Of a stretch of DNA of 64,000 nt, positions 7,301 through 16,094 are shown in pieces (the first letter of the stretch is position 1; every line of letters starts with the position of its first letter). Under the pieces are notes generated by a model. The model worked only from the letters and a program-made list of their open reading frames with translations. It ran no database searches and was not told the DNA's origin. Source of the DNA: Paraburkholderia bannensis (GTDB lineage: Bacteria; Pseudomonadota; Gammaproteobacteria; Burkholderiales; Burkholderiaceae); NCBI RefSeq assembly GCF_014200455.1, contig NZ_JACHBW010000004.1:62001-126000 (forward strand). The letters run 5' to 3'. The translations under genes were made by a program, and so were the position numbers.

Positions 7301-7948
7301 CTATGCCAAAGATGATTGGCCGAGGATGAAAGTCAGATCCAAAGCCCCGGTTTCACCGTACGCAAAATTGAGATATGTGTGCGCTGGTTTGATGGTTCTA
7401 AGCTCGCATTCGAGCACCGCACTACCCCAGCTAGCGAGCGCTTGTCCCACGTATGACTGCCCGGTGGAAAAATACGTTACCGTCTGCGCCGGCGCGTTGA
7501 TGCGCCACGTAAAGGCCCAATCCTGCGTTCCTAAAGCCGCGCCGATCGACTGCTGACCAACCCGGAACGGCGTGAACTCGGTTACCGTGACTTCGAAGCC
7601 AAGCGCTTTCGCAAAAGCCGTGTAGTACGGGATCGATTGGCCGCCGCTATTCGTCAGACGCGCGACGACCTGCTGCTGCCTGCCCTGCAGCGTCGGCGAT
7701 TCGCCTGCGCATGGATCCGGAAGACCAAGCGTCGATTCCCACTCAGGCAGTAGCTCGACCGATGTAGCAGGAAACGCATCGACGAGAAGCTGGTTATTCG
7801 CTGCCGTATGCCGCTGCCATGTCGGCGACAGCCCAGCGATCACCTGCGCCTGAACGGACGCCGGATCGCGCGGCCACACCAGCCCGCGAGGCATCAGCGC
7901 ATGAATCGCTGAGGCGAAATCGCTCGCTGCATAGTTCGGTGCGGCCAT
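7301..7948 (-). CDS. Baseplate/tail protein, Mu gp48-like (YmfQ/DUF2313)
   Basis: A 215-residue protein directly adjoining the baseplate J gene. Residues ~10-130 carry the family's typical opening (ALMPRGLVWPRD.. followed by LLPEWESTLGLPD and QGRQQQVVARL). In Mu-like phages this protein lies between gp47 and the tail fibre and probably links the baseplate wedge to the fibre. Length and place fit the family. Confidence 0.88.
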   Translation of the reverse strand: MAAPNYAASDFASAIHALMPRGLVWPRDPASVQAQVIAGLSPTWQRHTAANNQLLVDAFPATSVELLPEWESTLGLPDPCAGESPTLQGRQQQVVARLTNSGGQSIPYYTAFAKALGFEVTVTEFTPFRVGQQSIGAALGTQDWAFTWRINAPAQTVTYFSTGQSYVGQALASWGSAVLECELRTIKPAHTYLNFAYGETGALDLTFILGQSSLA

Positions 7949-9121
7949 TTACGCGTTCCACGTGATATTTCCGAGCACCGGAAGCTGGCCCAAGGTGCCC
8001 TGGATGTTTCCGGTCGGCGTCGTGATCACGAAGCCGGTCGTGCCGGTAATTGCCGCGATCGCCGACTCGATGTATGAGAGTGCAATCACTCCATTCGTCG
8101 TCGGCTGGGCATTACCGGTCGTCGTGCCGATCGGATTGCCGTACATCGCGAGCACGCCGGCGATTGCTGACGTCACCAACGCCTTCGTCGCAGCGCTCCA
8201 GCTTCCGGTTCCAGCAATCGTGAAGTTCACAACCTGCTGACTCGGCGCGCACACATAAACGAGCGCGGTCGCTGGACGAAGCGGGTAGATATAGTTCGCG
8301 ATGGTCAGTTGGTCGCCAGTCGCCCCAACGCCGCGCCATTCGCTCGTCGCGACACCGTTTGTGCCGACCGGGAATCCATTGTTTAAGGACTCCGCGCTAT
8401 CTAGCATCGCATACACGACCACGGTGCCCGCACCGAACCCGTTAGGATTGCACCACGCGCGCGTGACGCCGCTTACCTCTTTCGCCCACGTAACATAGTC
8501 CGGCACCGCTCCGCCCTGCGGCGGATTCTGGTACGCAAACAGCATCCGCGAGCGCAGGCTGTCATCTAGCTCAATGTCCGCGCCACCAGTGAATGCCGCC
8601 GTCACCGACCCGGTCGACGAAATCCCTGCGATCGAGGTGGCCAGCGTCATCACCGTGCCAACCGCGCAATTACCGAAGGCACCCGTCAGGCCCGTCGGGT
8701 CTGCGTTCGCCTCGGCATTCACGGTCACCGAATTACCCGAGACGGTGCCGAGCGAGGTCGTCGTGTACTGGACGCCGTCGCCGCGCGTAACGAGCGTGCC
8801 AATCGGGATCTGGTAGCCGTTCGTGCCCGGGAACGTGATTTGCCCCGGCGTCACCGCGCCGGCCTGCGTCGCGGGCTCGCGATAGATGTTCTTGAGCGCT
8901 GCCCATGCCTCCAGATACTCGTCGGTGGCAGTGAACGGGTTCGACTGGAGCGCAACCCAGTCGGTGTATCCATACTGCGAATTGGCGAGGCCTGCGAGTG
9001 CGCGGCCGAGCACATTTAGGCTCGAAAATCGCAAGAGCGGGTCCGAGCCGGCCGGGCTCACCTGCAGATCGGCTGCTACCTGCGCGCGGATCTGCGAGAG
9101 TGTCGGTCGTGCGTAAGGCAT
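7949..9121 (-). CDS. Baseplate wedge protein J, Mu gp47-like
   Basis: A 390-residue baseplate J-family protein (P2 gpJ, Mu gp47). The N-terminus (RPTLSQIRAQVAADL) and a central Gly-rich segment with DSLRSRMLFAYQNPPQGG and a following WAKEVSGVTRAWC match the family's conserved core. It forms part of the wedge that surrounds the hub of the contractile tail. It follows the gp46 homologue with one base between stop and start and precedes gp48, the canonical order. Confidence 0.92.
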   Translation of the reverse strand: MPYARPTLSQIRAQVAADLQVSPAGSDPLLRFSSLNVLGRALAGLANSQYGYTDWVALQSNPFTATDEYLEAWAALKNIYREPATQAGAVTPGQITFPGTNGYQIPIGTLVTRGDGVQYTTTSLGTVSGNSVTVNAEANADPTGLTGAFGNCAVGTVMTLATSIAGISSTGSVTAAFTGGADIELDDSLRSRMLFAYQNPPQGGAVPDYVTWAKEVSGVTRAWCNPNGFGAGTVVVYAMLDSAESLNNGFPVGTNGVATSEWRGVGATGDQLTIANYIYPLRPATALVYVCAPSQQVVNFTIAGTGSWSAATKALVTSAIAGVLAMYGNPIGTTTGNAQPTTNGVIALSYIESAIAAITGTTGFVITTPTGNIQGTLGQLPVLGNITWNA

Positions 9122-9122
9122 C

Positions 9123-9566
9123 TCAATTTATCCCCGACCAGGCCCAAGAGTACTGGCCCTTCGAAAGTATCGTTCCCGTCGGCGAATACGCGACGATCGT
9201 TGCACCCAGCATTCCCCTGCGCACCCACTGCGTAGTGATGTCGAATTTCCCGACAACACCATCGTCGACCATCCATTGCAGCGCTTCCGCCAGATAGTCG
9301 TACGCAAGCTGCAAAGTCTGCGTCGTCTGCTTAGCGCGCTTGAGCAACCACATGCGCGAGCCGATCGGCACATCGTCGTCCGCCCACCAGCCGCGCGGGT
9401 CGTTCGTCCCGTCGGGAATGACGTCGCCGGATTGCGCCATACGGTCCGTGAAGATGCTGATGAGGATCGCAGTCTCGATGTCGTTGCCTGTCGCGAGGAC
9501 AGGCCCGTTCATCGTCCAGTCGCCGCGGCTATTCGCCGAGTCCCATGAAATTGCGATGTCTGCCAT
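9123..9566 (-). CDS. Baseplate protein, Mu gp46-like
   Basis: About 147 residues from MADIAIS. An upstream in-frame ATG at 9578 sits directly after the T-tract of a terminator and is less likely. Features of the GP46 family are visible: an N-terminal DIxxAILISIFTDR segment, the acidic PRGWWADD motif around residue 60, and a helical LAEALQWMVDDGV region. It corresponds to P2 gpW/T4 gp25-like wedge components that start sheath polymerisation. The order gp45-gp46-gp47 is intact. Confidence 0.9.
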   Translation of the reverse strand: MADIAISWDSANSRGDWTMNGPVLATGNDIETAILISIFTDRMAQSGDVIPDGTNDPRGWWADDDVPIGSRMWLLKRAKQTTQTLQLAYDYLAEALQWMVDDGVVGKFDITTQWVRRGMLGATIVAYSPTGTILSKGQYSWAWSGIN

Positions 9567-9578
9567 TGCGCTCGGCAT

Positions 9579-9602
9579 AAAAAAGCCCGCGCGCGGCGGG
9601 CT
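9579..9602 (-). terminator. Intrinsic terminator between gp45 and gp46 homologues
   Basis: Leftward arms AGCCCGC/GCGGGCT with a five-base loop and a six-T tract. Confidence 0.75.
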
Positions 9603-9623
9603 GTGTCATGTACTCGACGAAAG

Positions 9624-10250
9624 CTAGTTCGCCATCTGGTTCGAGGTGCCCGGCGCAGCCGGCACGTAATGGTTGTGACCGTTGACCGCGCCATTCGGCA
9701 GATTGATGTCGGGCGCGGTGATCGGTGCCGTGAACGTCGCGGTGCCCATCGTTCCACTTGCCCCACTCTGGCCGATGTTTCCGTTGATCTGCACGTTGCC
9801 GTTCAACACGATGGTCGGCGCATTGACCGTCAGCGTGCCTCTGGCATTGCACGTCACATTCTCGGCATCGTTCACCACCACGTTCTGGCCTTTCGCCTCA
9901 ACGATGATTCCGCCGTCCGCAGTCAGGTAGACCTGCTTGCCATCTTGACTGTAGATCATTGATTCGCCAGCCTCTAGACCGGTCGGCCTAGACGATTGGT
10001 GATTCGTTCCGATCACAGCGCCGGCAGACCGCTCACCTGCGACATGGAGCGCAATCACATCCGAATCGATCGGCGGATTCGAAGTGAAACCGAACTCGGC
10101 GACGCGATACCGATTGTCGGCAGTTTCAAGTCCATTCATTTGGACTTGAATGACTTGCACAACGCCAGAGTCATTGACGTACTTCACGCGGCCGCGCCCG
10201 ACGATCGAATCGACGTTGCGGCGCATACGGTAATCCGGCACCGAGCTCAT
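9624..10250 (-). CDS. Baseplate spike protein, Mu gp45-like
   Basis: About 208 residues from the ATG at 10248-10250, overlapping the stop of the hub gene (ATGA). The N-terminal ~100 residues form an OB-like region, followed by a beta-helical repeat stretch (VNAPTIVLNGNVQINGNIG). Near the C-terminus is GHNHYVP, the HxH site that binds iron at the spike tip in Mu gp45 and P2 gpV. The trimer is the membrane-piercing needle of the contractile tail. Longer upstream reading (to 10397) overlaps the hub gene in another frame and is rejected. Confidence 0.9.
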   Translation of the reverse strand: MSSVPDYRMRRNVDSIVGRGRVKYVNDSGVVQVIQVQMNGLETADNRYRVAEFGFTSNPPIDSDVIALHVAGERSAGAVIGTNHQSSRPTGLEAGESMIYSQDGKQVYLTADGGIIVEAKGQNVVVNDAENVTCNARGTLTVNAPTIVLNGNVQINGNIGQSGASGTMGTATFTAPITAPDINLPNGAVNGHNHYVPAAPGTSNQMAN

Positions 10251-11395
10251 GAATTCGCTCCGCTCACAGTGTTGATGTCGGGTGCAATCGGATAAAGCGT
10301 CACAGGTTCCTGGTAGAACGCCTGCGGCGGCATGATCGTCAGGTCCGCGCGCGTGCCCTGCTCGTTTCGCAGATACGTGACGTCGGCGATAAGCCACGTC
10401 TTCGGCGTGAGCTTCAAACCCGGCAGATCAATATCGACGAGCGTGTTTGGCTCGTAGAGCGTCCCCGACGAGTCGCGCCAACTGTCCGTCGAAAGGCGAA
10501 CTTGCATCGAGCGGCCCATGCGCGCCGCAAGTTCCCAGTTGGCACGCTGCTGCGCGACCGTTGAGCCACCTGCGACGTTTTCCGACACGATCGCGCGATA
10601 GCGCAGCCGCGGCACGCCAGGATCCGTGACGTGCGCGATGAGATTGCCACCGTCGCCGATGTCCTGAAACGTATCGAGGCCCTGATACACCGCATCGTAG
10701 TCGGAGAAGCGACCATCCATGCTGTACATGCCGCCGGCAGACGTTACGTTCACGCCCTCTGTGAATCCGCTCGACGCCTTGCGCGTACCGATCGAACCGG
10801 AACCGGCGCCGCCGTTCGCGAGGAGCAAACTGCCGTCGGGCTGGTCGTAGAGCAACAGCGCGCGATAGCGGCAGATTCGCTCGAGCACCTCATACACCGG
10901 CTCGCCGACCATGATGTTCAACTGCGGGATCGGATCTCCGATCGCCGTGCCAGAAGCGACATTGACGTCGATCCCATAGACAGCGCACAGTTGCTTGGCG
11001 ATCTGGTCGACCGTCAGGTTGAGCAGTTGCCCCCCAGTCCACTTCGCCGAGCAGTCGACAAGGTCCTGACACTTGCTGCGCCCCGTGATCCGGATCGTGT
11101 GCTCACGCGCGTTGTAGCTGGGCAGGTAGCGATCGACAAACCCGGTCAATACGACGTCGGAGCCGAGCAGCACCTGCACCAGGTCGCCTGGCTGCACGAT
11201 AACCTGCGAGACGCCTGGATATGGCTCCGTGAACGACACCTCGAAGTCTGATGGGCAGCGTTCGATTCCGCGCGAAACCCGCAGCGACGTCCATCCGGTG
11301 ATGTCGCGCCCATTCGAGGCGTAATATGTCGGCTCGCCAGCAGACGGATTCGAATCACGGGTGCATGTAGAAACGCGAAGAGTAATTTCGTCCAT
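10247..11395 (-). CDS. Baseplate hub protein, Mu gp44-like
   Basis: About 382 residues from MDEITLRV; an alternative ATG lies seven codons upstream at 11416. The protein shows the hub layout (T4 gp27/P2 gpD type): an N-terminal strand block with GWTSLRVSRGIER, a middle Ile-rich domain, and GEPVYEVLERICRYRALLLYDQPDGSLLL. It forms the ring onto which the spike is mounted. It overlaps the spike gene by four bases. Its start lies only 20 bases from the start of the divergent secreted-protein gene at 11415, so the two share an upstream region. Confidence 0.88.
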   Translation of the reverse strand: MDEITLRVSTCTRDSNPSAGEPTYYASNGRDITGWTSLRVSRGIERCPSDFEVSFTEPYPGVSQVIVQPGDLVQVLLGSDVVLTGFVDRYLPSYNAREHTIRITGRSKCQDLVDCSAKWTGGQLLNLTVDQIAKQLCAVYGIDVNVASGTAIGDPIPQLNIMVGEPVYEVLERICRYRALLLYDQPDGSLLLANGGAGSGSIGTRKASSGFTEGVNVTSAGGMYSMDGRFSDYDAVYQGLDTFQDIGDGGNLIAHVTDPGVPRLRYRAIVSENVAGGSTVAQQRANWELAARMGRSMQVRLSTDSWRDSSGTLYEPNTLVDIDLPGLKLTPKTWLIADVTYLRNEQGTRADLTIMPPQAFYQEPVTLYPIAPDINTVSGANS

Positions 11396-11414
11396 ATACA
11401 AATCGGGACCAACC

Positions 11415-11891
11415 ATGTCAAATCTGAAGGGCCTCGGCGCCGTACTGAGCATCGGGATCGCCAATATCGCGCACGCCGCCGTCACCTATTCGTACACAAA
11501 CGTACCTGTGGCCGTGATCTGCCCTACCCCCGGCTTGACTGCTTACCTAGAAAGTGACCAATCTCCGCCTCACTTTTCTGCCGAGTGGAAACATGAAGCT
11601 GGCGTTGCACACTGCAGGTCGGTTAAGAGCGACAGGCCGCTTATCGTCACCAAGATCGGCGAAACAACATTCCGCGGCCACGTGTATCCAATGGCCGAGA
11701 TTTTCCCGGCCGGAGTTGTCATTTCAGCCGATGGGTTCGGTGGGCCCTACTACATCAGCTCGACTCGTATCAAAACTGCCCCATCGGCTGCTCAGGTCCG
11801 CGCAAATCTGAAATCACTTAACCCGACGGTAGTCCACTACTTGACGGGTGGCATCGATAGCCCTATCGGATCTTCAGCCCCTTCGCAATGA
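11415..11891 (+). CDS. Secreted prophage cargo protein inserted in the tail operon
   Basis: A 158-residue protein with a Sec signal peptide (MSNLKGLGAVLSIGIANIAHA, cleavage after AHA) and a mature region with two Cys, strand-rich and without a recognised domain. It reads rightward, against all flanking tail genes. It occupies the ~500-base space between the gp43 and gp44 homologues, which are adjacent in Mu. Stop-to-stop distance to the gp43 gene is 3 bases. The opposite orientation, lower GC and export signal identify it as a moron. An envelope role in the lysogen is likely but unproven. Confidence 0.65.
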   Translation: MSNLKGLGAVLSIGIANIAHAAVTYSYTNVPVAVICPTPGLTAYLESDQSPPHFSAEWKHEAGVAHCRSVKSDRPLIVTKIGETTFRGHVYPMAEIFPAGVVISADGFGGPYYISSTRIKTAPSAAQVRANLKSLNPTVVHYLTGGIDSPIGSSAPSQ

Positions 11892-11894
11892 CCT

Positions 11895-13322
11895 TCAATT
11901 GGACAGCGCCTTGAACGTCGTCGGCATGAAGGCCGGATGAATCGGCGCGACCTGCTGCACAAGCTGCTGCTCGCGCGTCGGATCGCGGTAGATGCGGTTT
12001 GCCAGCACCAACGACGGCAGCGACGCATTGAAGGTGAACGTCGCGATCGATACGAGGTTCGCGCCGCGCGCCTGGAGATCGGCGACGACAGCTTGCCGAA
12101 GTGCCCGAAGCGCCACGTATGAGTCGTCGTCGCCAGCGTCGCCAGCAACATCGGACTCGGCATCAATCAACTCAACGGCCGCGCCGAGCACCGAATCCGC
12201 ATCCTCCTGCGATGACGGCTGATATGTCGTCAATGTCGTCGCAAGCTGCGCGAGCGCGTATCGCCGGAGCAGCGCCGCCATGGCCGTCTGCATGGTTCCC
12301 ATCGCCGCGCCAATCTGGCCAGCCGGCACGACGGCCGAGGGCGAGTACTGCGCGAGCGTGCTCACGAGACGCACCGCATCGGCAGGCGCCGTCGCCGCAG
12401 CGGCTACGGCAGCTACGTATGCCTGAGCGGCCTCGCCGAGGGTTGCGGAATCCGAAGGGTTCTGCGCGGCGGCCTGAAGCGCCACGCCTTCCGCTAGAAC
12501 CGACGTACGCGCGGCCGACGAAGCCGACAACAGATCAGCTGCTGTCGTGTTTGTCGAAGCCTGCTGATTGCTCCCGGAGATGCCGCTATTGCCGCCGCCG
12601 AACAGGCGCCCGAAGTTTCCCGCAAGCGTGGACACTGCGCCAATTATGCGCTTCACGTCGTTGATCGCTGTGACGCCGATCTGGTACCAGCCCACTGCTG
12701 TAGAAACCGCTTGCTGCACAACAGCAGCTCCAGCGGCAATTGAAGTTGCCGTGGTCTTTACAAAATCTGCTAATGCAGCGATCCCTGTCAAATTGGCATT
12801 CTGCGCGTTCGCGGCACCGGTCGAAACTATCGCCGTCGGGAAAAGACGATTCCCCGAGACAATCAGCGTCAGCCTGAACTCGAAGGCTCGGCCCAAATCG
12901 CGCCGCTCTATCGTTTCCACACCCAGGCAGCAGACGTTCTGCACGGTGCCGAGCGTCGGATGCACGAGTGTTTGGCCACCAGCCGTCTCGCAAATGGAGA
13001 GCAACGCCTTGCGCTGAGAGATAACGTCGCCGCCCCCGGTGATCAGATCACCCTCAACGAGGAAGCCGAGCACCTCGAACTGGCGCGGGCGCTTGCCCAG
13101 ATCCTCGACCCATACGTCGTCGCGAAACGGATACGTGTGGATCGAAGTCTTTCGGCCGGCGGCGGTCCGGATCGACTCGACACCGAACTGCAAGTTGCCG
13201 TAGCTCGCCTTGTCGAGCCGCTTGAACCAGTCGCCGGTGATCAGGGTTGTTGCATCGCCGATCGCGGACGCGAGGCCGCCGATGCTGCCGGCGACGTTGA
13301 CGGCATCTGTGATCGTGCTCAA
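11895..13322 (-). CDS. DNA circularisation protein, Mu gp43 (N)-like
   Basis: A 475-residue protein. Residues ~25-150 contain the conserved block of the family: DWFKRLDKASYGNLQFGVES, the HTYPFRDDVWVEDLG region, RQFEVLGFLVEGD and the paired GGQTLVHPTLG. The rest is a long Ala-rich helical tail. In Mu, N protein is a tail component linked to circularisation of injected DNA. It follows the tape measure gene, as in Mu-like phages. Confidence 0.9.
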   Translation of the reverse strand: MSTITDAVNVAGSIGGLASAIGDATTLITGDWFKRLDKASYGNLQFGVESIRTAAGRKTSIHTYPFRDDVWVEDLGKRPRQFEVLGFLVEGDLITGGGDVISQRKALLSICETAGGQTLVHPTLGTVQNVCCLGVETIERRDLGRAFEFRLTLIVSGNRLFPTAIVSTGAANAQNANLTGIAALADFVKTTATSIAAGAAVVQQAVSTAVGWYQIGVTAINDVKRIIGAVSTLAGNFGRLFGGGNSGISGSNQQASTNTTAADLLSASSAARTSVLAEGVALQAAAQNPSDSATLGEAAQAYVAAVAAAATAPADAVRLVSTLAQYSPSAVVPAGQIGAAMGTMQTAMAALLRRYALAQLATTLTTYQPSSQEDADSVLGAAVELIDAESDVAGDAGDDDSYVALRALRQAVVADLQARGANLVSIATFTFNASLPSLVLANRIYRDPTREQQLVQQVAPIHPAFMPTTFKALSN

Positions 13323-13331
13323 TCAAACCTC

Positions 13332-15239
13332 CTAGATACCGTCGAGCCGGTAGTTCACCTTCGTCGGCAGATAGCTGCCATCTTGCGTTTTCGCCTCAGG
13401 TCGCACGCCGGGAGGCACGTTGTCGAACGTTACGTGCAGCGTGTTTTGCTGCATCTGCGCAACCCGAACGTCGTGATCGTCCGCTCCAGAGCTGGGCGAA
13501 GCAGTCGCCGAATCCGATTGGCTCTGATCGCCACCCGGAACTTGGGACGACGAATTCTTACCGGTCAGACTCGCATATACGCGATCGGCATAGGCCTGCC
13601 GGTTCGCGATGTTCGCCTCGGCCGCCCCTGGCCGCTCAAATTCGCGAGCCTGAATCTCGGCCGCCTGCTCCGGGGTTTTAGCCATACGGATTCGCTGGTC
13701 GGCCTGGCGTTCCGTGTGCTGCATTTCCCACAGATAGAAATCGGTCTGTTCTCCGAATGTCCCCTGCTCGACCCGATGGCCGAACATCTTTTCGAACTGT
13801 TTCGCTCGGTCCTTTCCCCACTGAGCGATACCGGCATGGCCACTCGAATTGACGACACTCGGGTCGAGTCCGCCGTTTTCTTGCATCAGACTTCCGATCT
13901 GCCCAGCCGCTTGCGCATCGGTGTAGCCCGCAGCCTTGAGCCGACCAAAGAGATAACTTTGACGGTCTGCGATAGCGGCGTTCGGCGCGTTCGCGGCGGC
14001 GCGGCGTTGACCTACCGGGTCGCCGTCCCATGTATTACTCTGCTTACCTGCGAGGTAGTCCGACTCGCCGGTGTTCAGGTTTTCCGAATGCAGCAGGGCC
14101 AGAATTCCCGCAAGCAGTGGTGCAGAAGCAAGCGTCGCAAGCGCACCCACTGCGGCCGGAATAGTCACGGTGGTTAGACTCGTCAGCGCGCCTATCATCG
14201 ACAGGACACCAGAAATCGGGCCCGCAAATGTAATAGCCGCGATTGCTATAGCAACGCCCTTGATGCCGCCGATCGCGTCGTAGAAGGCGCTGGCCTTCGA
14301 CGCGACAGAATCCCAATCAATCTTTGAGACCCAATCGACGAAACGCTGCACGGCCCCTGAAATTTTGTCGGCGATGCTTGCTCGGTTCTTATCCAGCCAT
14401 TGCGAGATGCCTCGGACGACAGGATCCAGCACCGGGATCAGAGACGAGCCGATACTGTTACCGAGCCCCTCCACTGATCCGCGCAGATCGGAAATGTCCT
14501 CGTTGAACGCCTTCGCCTTCGCGATTTCCGCATCCGTTGGCACCATACCCTGCCGGTAAGCGCGCGCCTTGTCGGCGCTCCACGCGCCCTGCTGGATCAT
14601 GGGCAGAAGGCCACCCATACCGAACGTGCCCGCTGCGTCACGCTGCGCCTCGACGGAATGCTGCCCCTGAATAGCCTTCAGAAGACGCATCTGCGTCGTG
14701 TAATAGTCGACGGAACCGTCCTTATTGCGCGCGATTTGGACGCCCATTTTCTGGAGCACCAGAAGCGCGTGCGGATCAGCTCCGTTCGCCGCACCGCGAA
14801 TCGCCATTTGCGATGCGCTCATGCTTGAATCGAATTCTTCCGCCGACACTCCTGCGCGCCGCGCGGCGACGTGCCAGGCCGCGAGGTCCTGCGCGTTCAT
14901 GCCAAGCAATTTCGAGGTCTTATTCAACGTGAAGCCGAACGATCCAAAGCGCACAGCAAGAGCCGAGAGGCCCGCGAGCGACGCGGCACCGCCTATAGCA
15001 GTCAGGCCGGGAATGATCTCGACAATCTTGTCGACAACCTTGCTCGCCGACGTTGCTGCGGCCCGAAAGCTTTTTTCCAGCTTCCCGACGCTGCTTTGTC
15101 CGAGATCACCGAGTTTAGTCAAGCGCTTTTGTGCCTTGTCCACGGGCTCCGTCACCGTGCCTAGCGCGGCCTGAATTTTCTTGACTGTCGCTGTCGCCGC
15201 ATCATCGGCGCGAATGCGAATGACGAACTCTTGAGCCAA
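13332..15239 (-). CDS. Tail tape measure protein with embedded phage lysozyme domain
   Basis: A 635-residue protein whose length would set a short tail. It starts with coiled helices (residues 1-75), continues with a Gly/Ala-rich region and has two hydrophobic segments at ~326-345 and ~355-383. Residues ~425-560 match the phage tail lysozyme fold (QSYLFGRLKAAGYTDAQAAG followed by QENGG, GIAQW and FYLWEMQ), with Glu454 the probable catalytic acid. The domain would open peptidoglycan during injection. It immediately follows the frameshifted chaperone gene. Confidence 0.88.
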   Translation of the reverse strand: MAQEFVIRIRADDAATATVKKIQAALGTVTEPVDKAQKRLTKLGDLGQSSVGKLEKSFRAAATSASKVVDKIVEIIPGLTAIGGAASLAGLSALAVRFGSFGFTLNKTSKLLGMNAQDLAAWHVAARRAGVSAEEFDSSMSASQMAIRGAANGADPHALLVLQKMGVQIARNKDGSVDYYTTQMRLLKAIQGQHSVEAQRDAAGTFGMGGLLPMIQQGAWSADKARAYRQGMVPTDAEIAKAKAFNEDISDLRGSVEGLGNSIGSSLIPVLDPVVRGISQWLDKNRASIADKISGAVQRFVDWVSKIDWDSVASKASAFYDAIGGIKGVAIAIAAITFAGPISGVLSMIGALTSLTTVTIPAAVGALATLASAPLLAGILALLHSENLNTGESDYLAGKQSNTWDGDPVGQRRAAANAPNAAIADRQSYLFGRLKAAGYTDAQAAGQIGSLMQENGGLDPSVVNSSGHAGIAQWGKDRAKQFEKMFGHRVEQGTFGEQTDFYLWEMQHTERQADQRIRMAKTPEQAAEIQAREFERPGAAEANIANRQAYADRVYASLTGKNSSSQVPGGDQSQSDSATASPSSGADDHDVRVAQMQQNTLHVTFDNVPPGVRPEAKTQDGSYLPTKVNYRLDGI

Positions 15240-15249
15240 GCCCGACTCC

Positions 15250-15713
15250 TTATTTCATTCTGGTACCTTGGTCGGCCCACCACTTCACCTCACGCCATGT
15301 GAGGCTTCGGGTTTCGCTCGGCTGCCACCCATAAAATTTGGCAGTCACAGCCACCACTCGCTCCCAGTCTACTGGGAGCCCGCGTCGTTTCCCTCGGGGT
15401 CGTCCTGTTCCGGCGGCGTAATGAAACCGATCATGAAGTCCTGCGCCTTGTAGAAGTCGCGCACGCCGACGCGATCGATCACGGGGAGCGGGACACCGGA
15501 GACGATCGACACGAGAAATTTCATCGAGTCGATCGCGTTTTCCTTCTGCGTCTTCTTGATGAACTGGCTGAGCTGCGACACGTTCGGCTCGCACAGGGTG
15601 ATCTCGGTATACACCGTCTCATCTCCGCCGCCACCGAGCGTGATTGGCTTCGCAAGCTCGATCGTCATTTCATCCGGAACCGGCAAGCCGGTCTGATTGA
15701 TGATTGCGCTCAT
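15250..15713 (-). CDS. Tail assembly chaperone, long form made by -1 frameshift
   Basis: Ribosomes starting at 15713 that slip back one base on GGGAAAC (complement of 15387-15393) continue in the -1 frame to 15250, giving about 154 residues instead of 114. The extra ~45 residues (KRRGLPVDWERVVAV... to GTRMK) have no start of their own and fit the short T/E' extension of contractile-tail phages. The long form binds tape measure protein and recruits tube subunits during assembly. The slip site, spacing and hairpin are listed separately. Efficiency is unknown. Confidence 0.8.
15360..15393 (-). promoter_or_regulatory. Programmed -1 ribosomal frameshift signal
   Basis: The slippery heptamer GGGAAAC lies at 15387-15393 (complement), in phase with the zero frame as G GGA AAC. 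Seven bases downstream is a perfect inverted repeat, GCTCCCAGT and ACTGGGAGC, with two bases between the arms (15360-15379), and the zero-frame TAG lies at its centre. Heptamer, phase, spacing and stem all agree with known -1 signals. Confidence 0.85.
15369..15713 (-). CDS. Tail assembly chaperone, short form (Mu gp41-like)
   Basis: A 114-residue protein of the phage tail assembly chaperone family (Mu gp41). The opening, with strands followed by KPITLGGGGDETVYTEITLCEP and LSQFIKKTQKE, is typical. It lies between tube and tape measure genes, the fixed place for this chaperone. The zero frame stops at TAG 15369-15371, inside the hairpin that promotes frameshifting. Short and long forms act together on the tape measure. 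Confidence 0.88.
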   Translation of the reverse strand: MSAIINQTGLPVPDEMTIELAKPITLGGGGDETVYTEITLCEPNVSQLSQFIKKTQKENAIDSMKFLVSIVSGVPLPVIDRVGVRDFYKAQDFMIGFITPPEQDDPEGNDAGSQ

Positions 15714-15716
15714 GCT

Positions 15717-16094
15717 TTAGCCCACGCTGACGGTTTGTTCGGAGACCTGCGGACCTTCGAACTTGACGTCAAACTTCGCGTCCTCCGTGTCCACTTCCTG
15801 CACGTCGGTCGTGCCCATGTTCCGGCCGGTGACGATCTTGCCGTTCGCAAGTGTCCCGATTACGGTCGCATTGCGCATAGCGTTGAACGCCGCGACGGTC
15901 AGATCGCCCGCATCCCGGATCGACATCGAAATCGAACCCGTGACCGGCGCCTCTTTCCAACCGTGAAACCCGTCCTGACCCACCATGGCTTCGCGTTTGA
16001 CGGTCGACGGCGAGTACTTGAGGCTCCCCTCGAGTTGGTACGTCACGCCGTCGACAGTGATCTGCGCAACACCGGCAATAAGATTACTGGACAT
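15717..16094 (-). CDS. Tail tube protein, Mu gp40 (M)-like
   Basis: A 125-residue protein of the Mu/P2-type tube family. The opening IAGVAQITVDGVTYQLEGSL and the central SISMSIRDAGDLTVAAFNAM belong to the conserved core. It polymerises as hexameric rings inside the sheath. A GGAGG ribosome site precedes its ATG. In Mu it directly follows the sheath gene; here an HNH endonuclease gene has been inserted between them. Confidence 0.92.
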   Translation of the reverse strand: MSSNLIAGVAQITVDGVTYQLEGSLKYSPSTVKREAMVGQDGFHGWKEAPVTGSISMSIRDAGDLTVAAFNAMRNATVIGTLANGKIVTGRNMGTTDVQEVDTEDAKFDVKFEGPQVSEQTVSVG

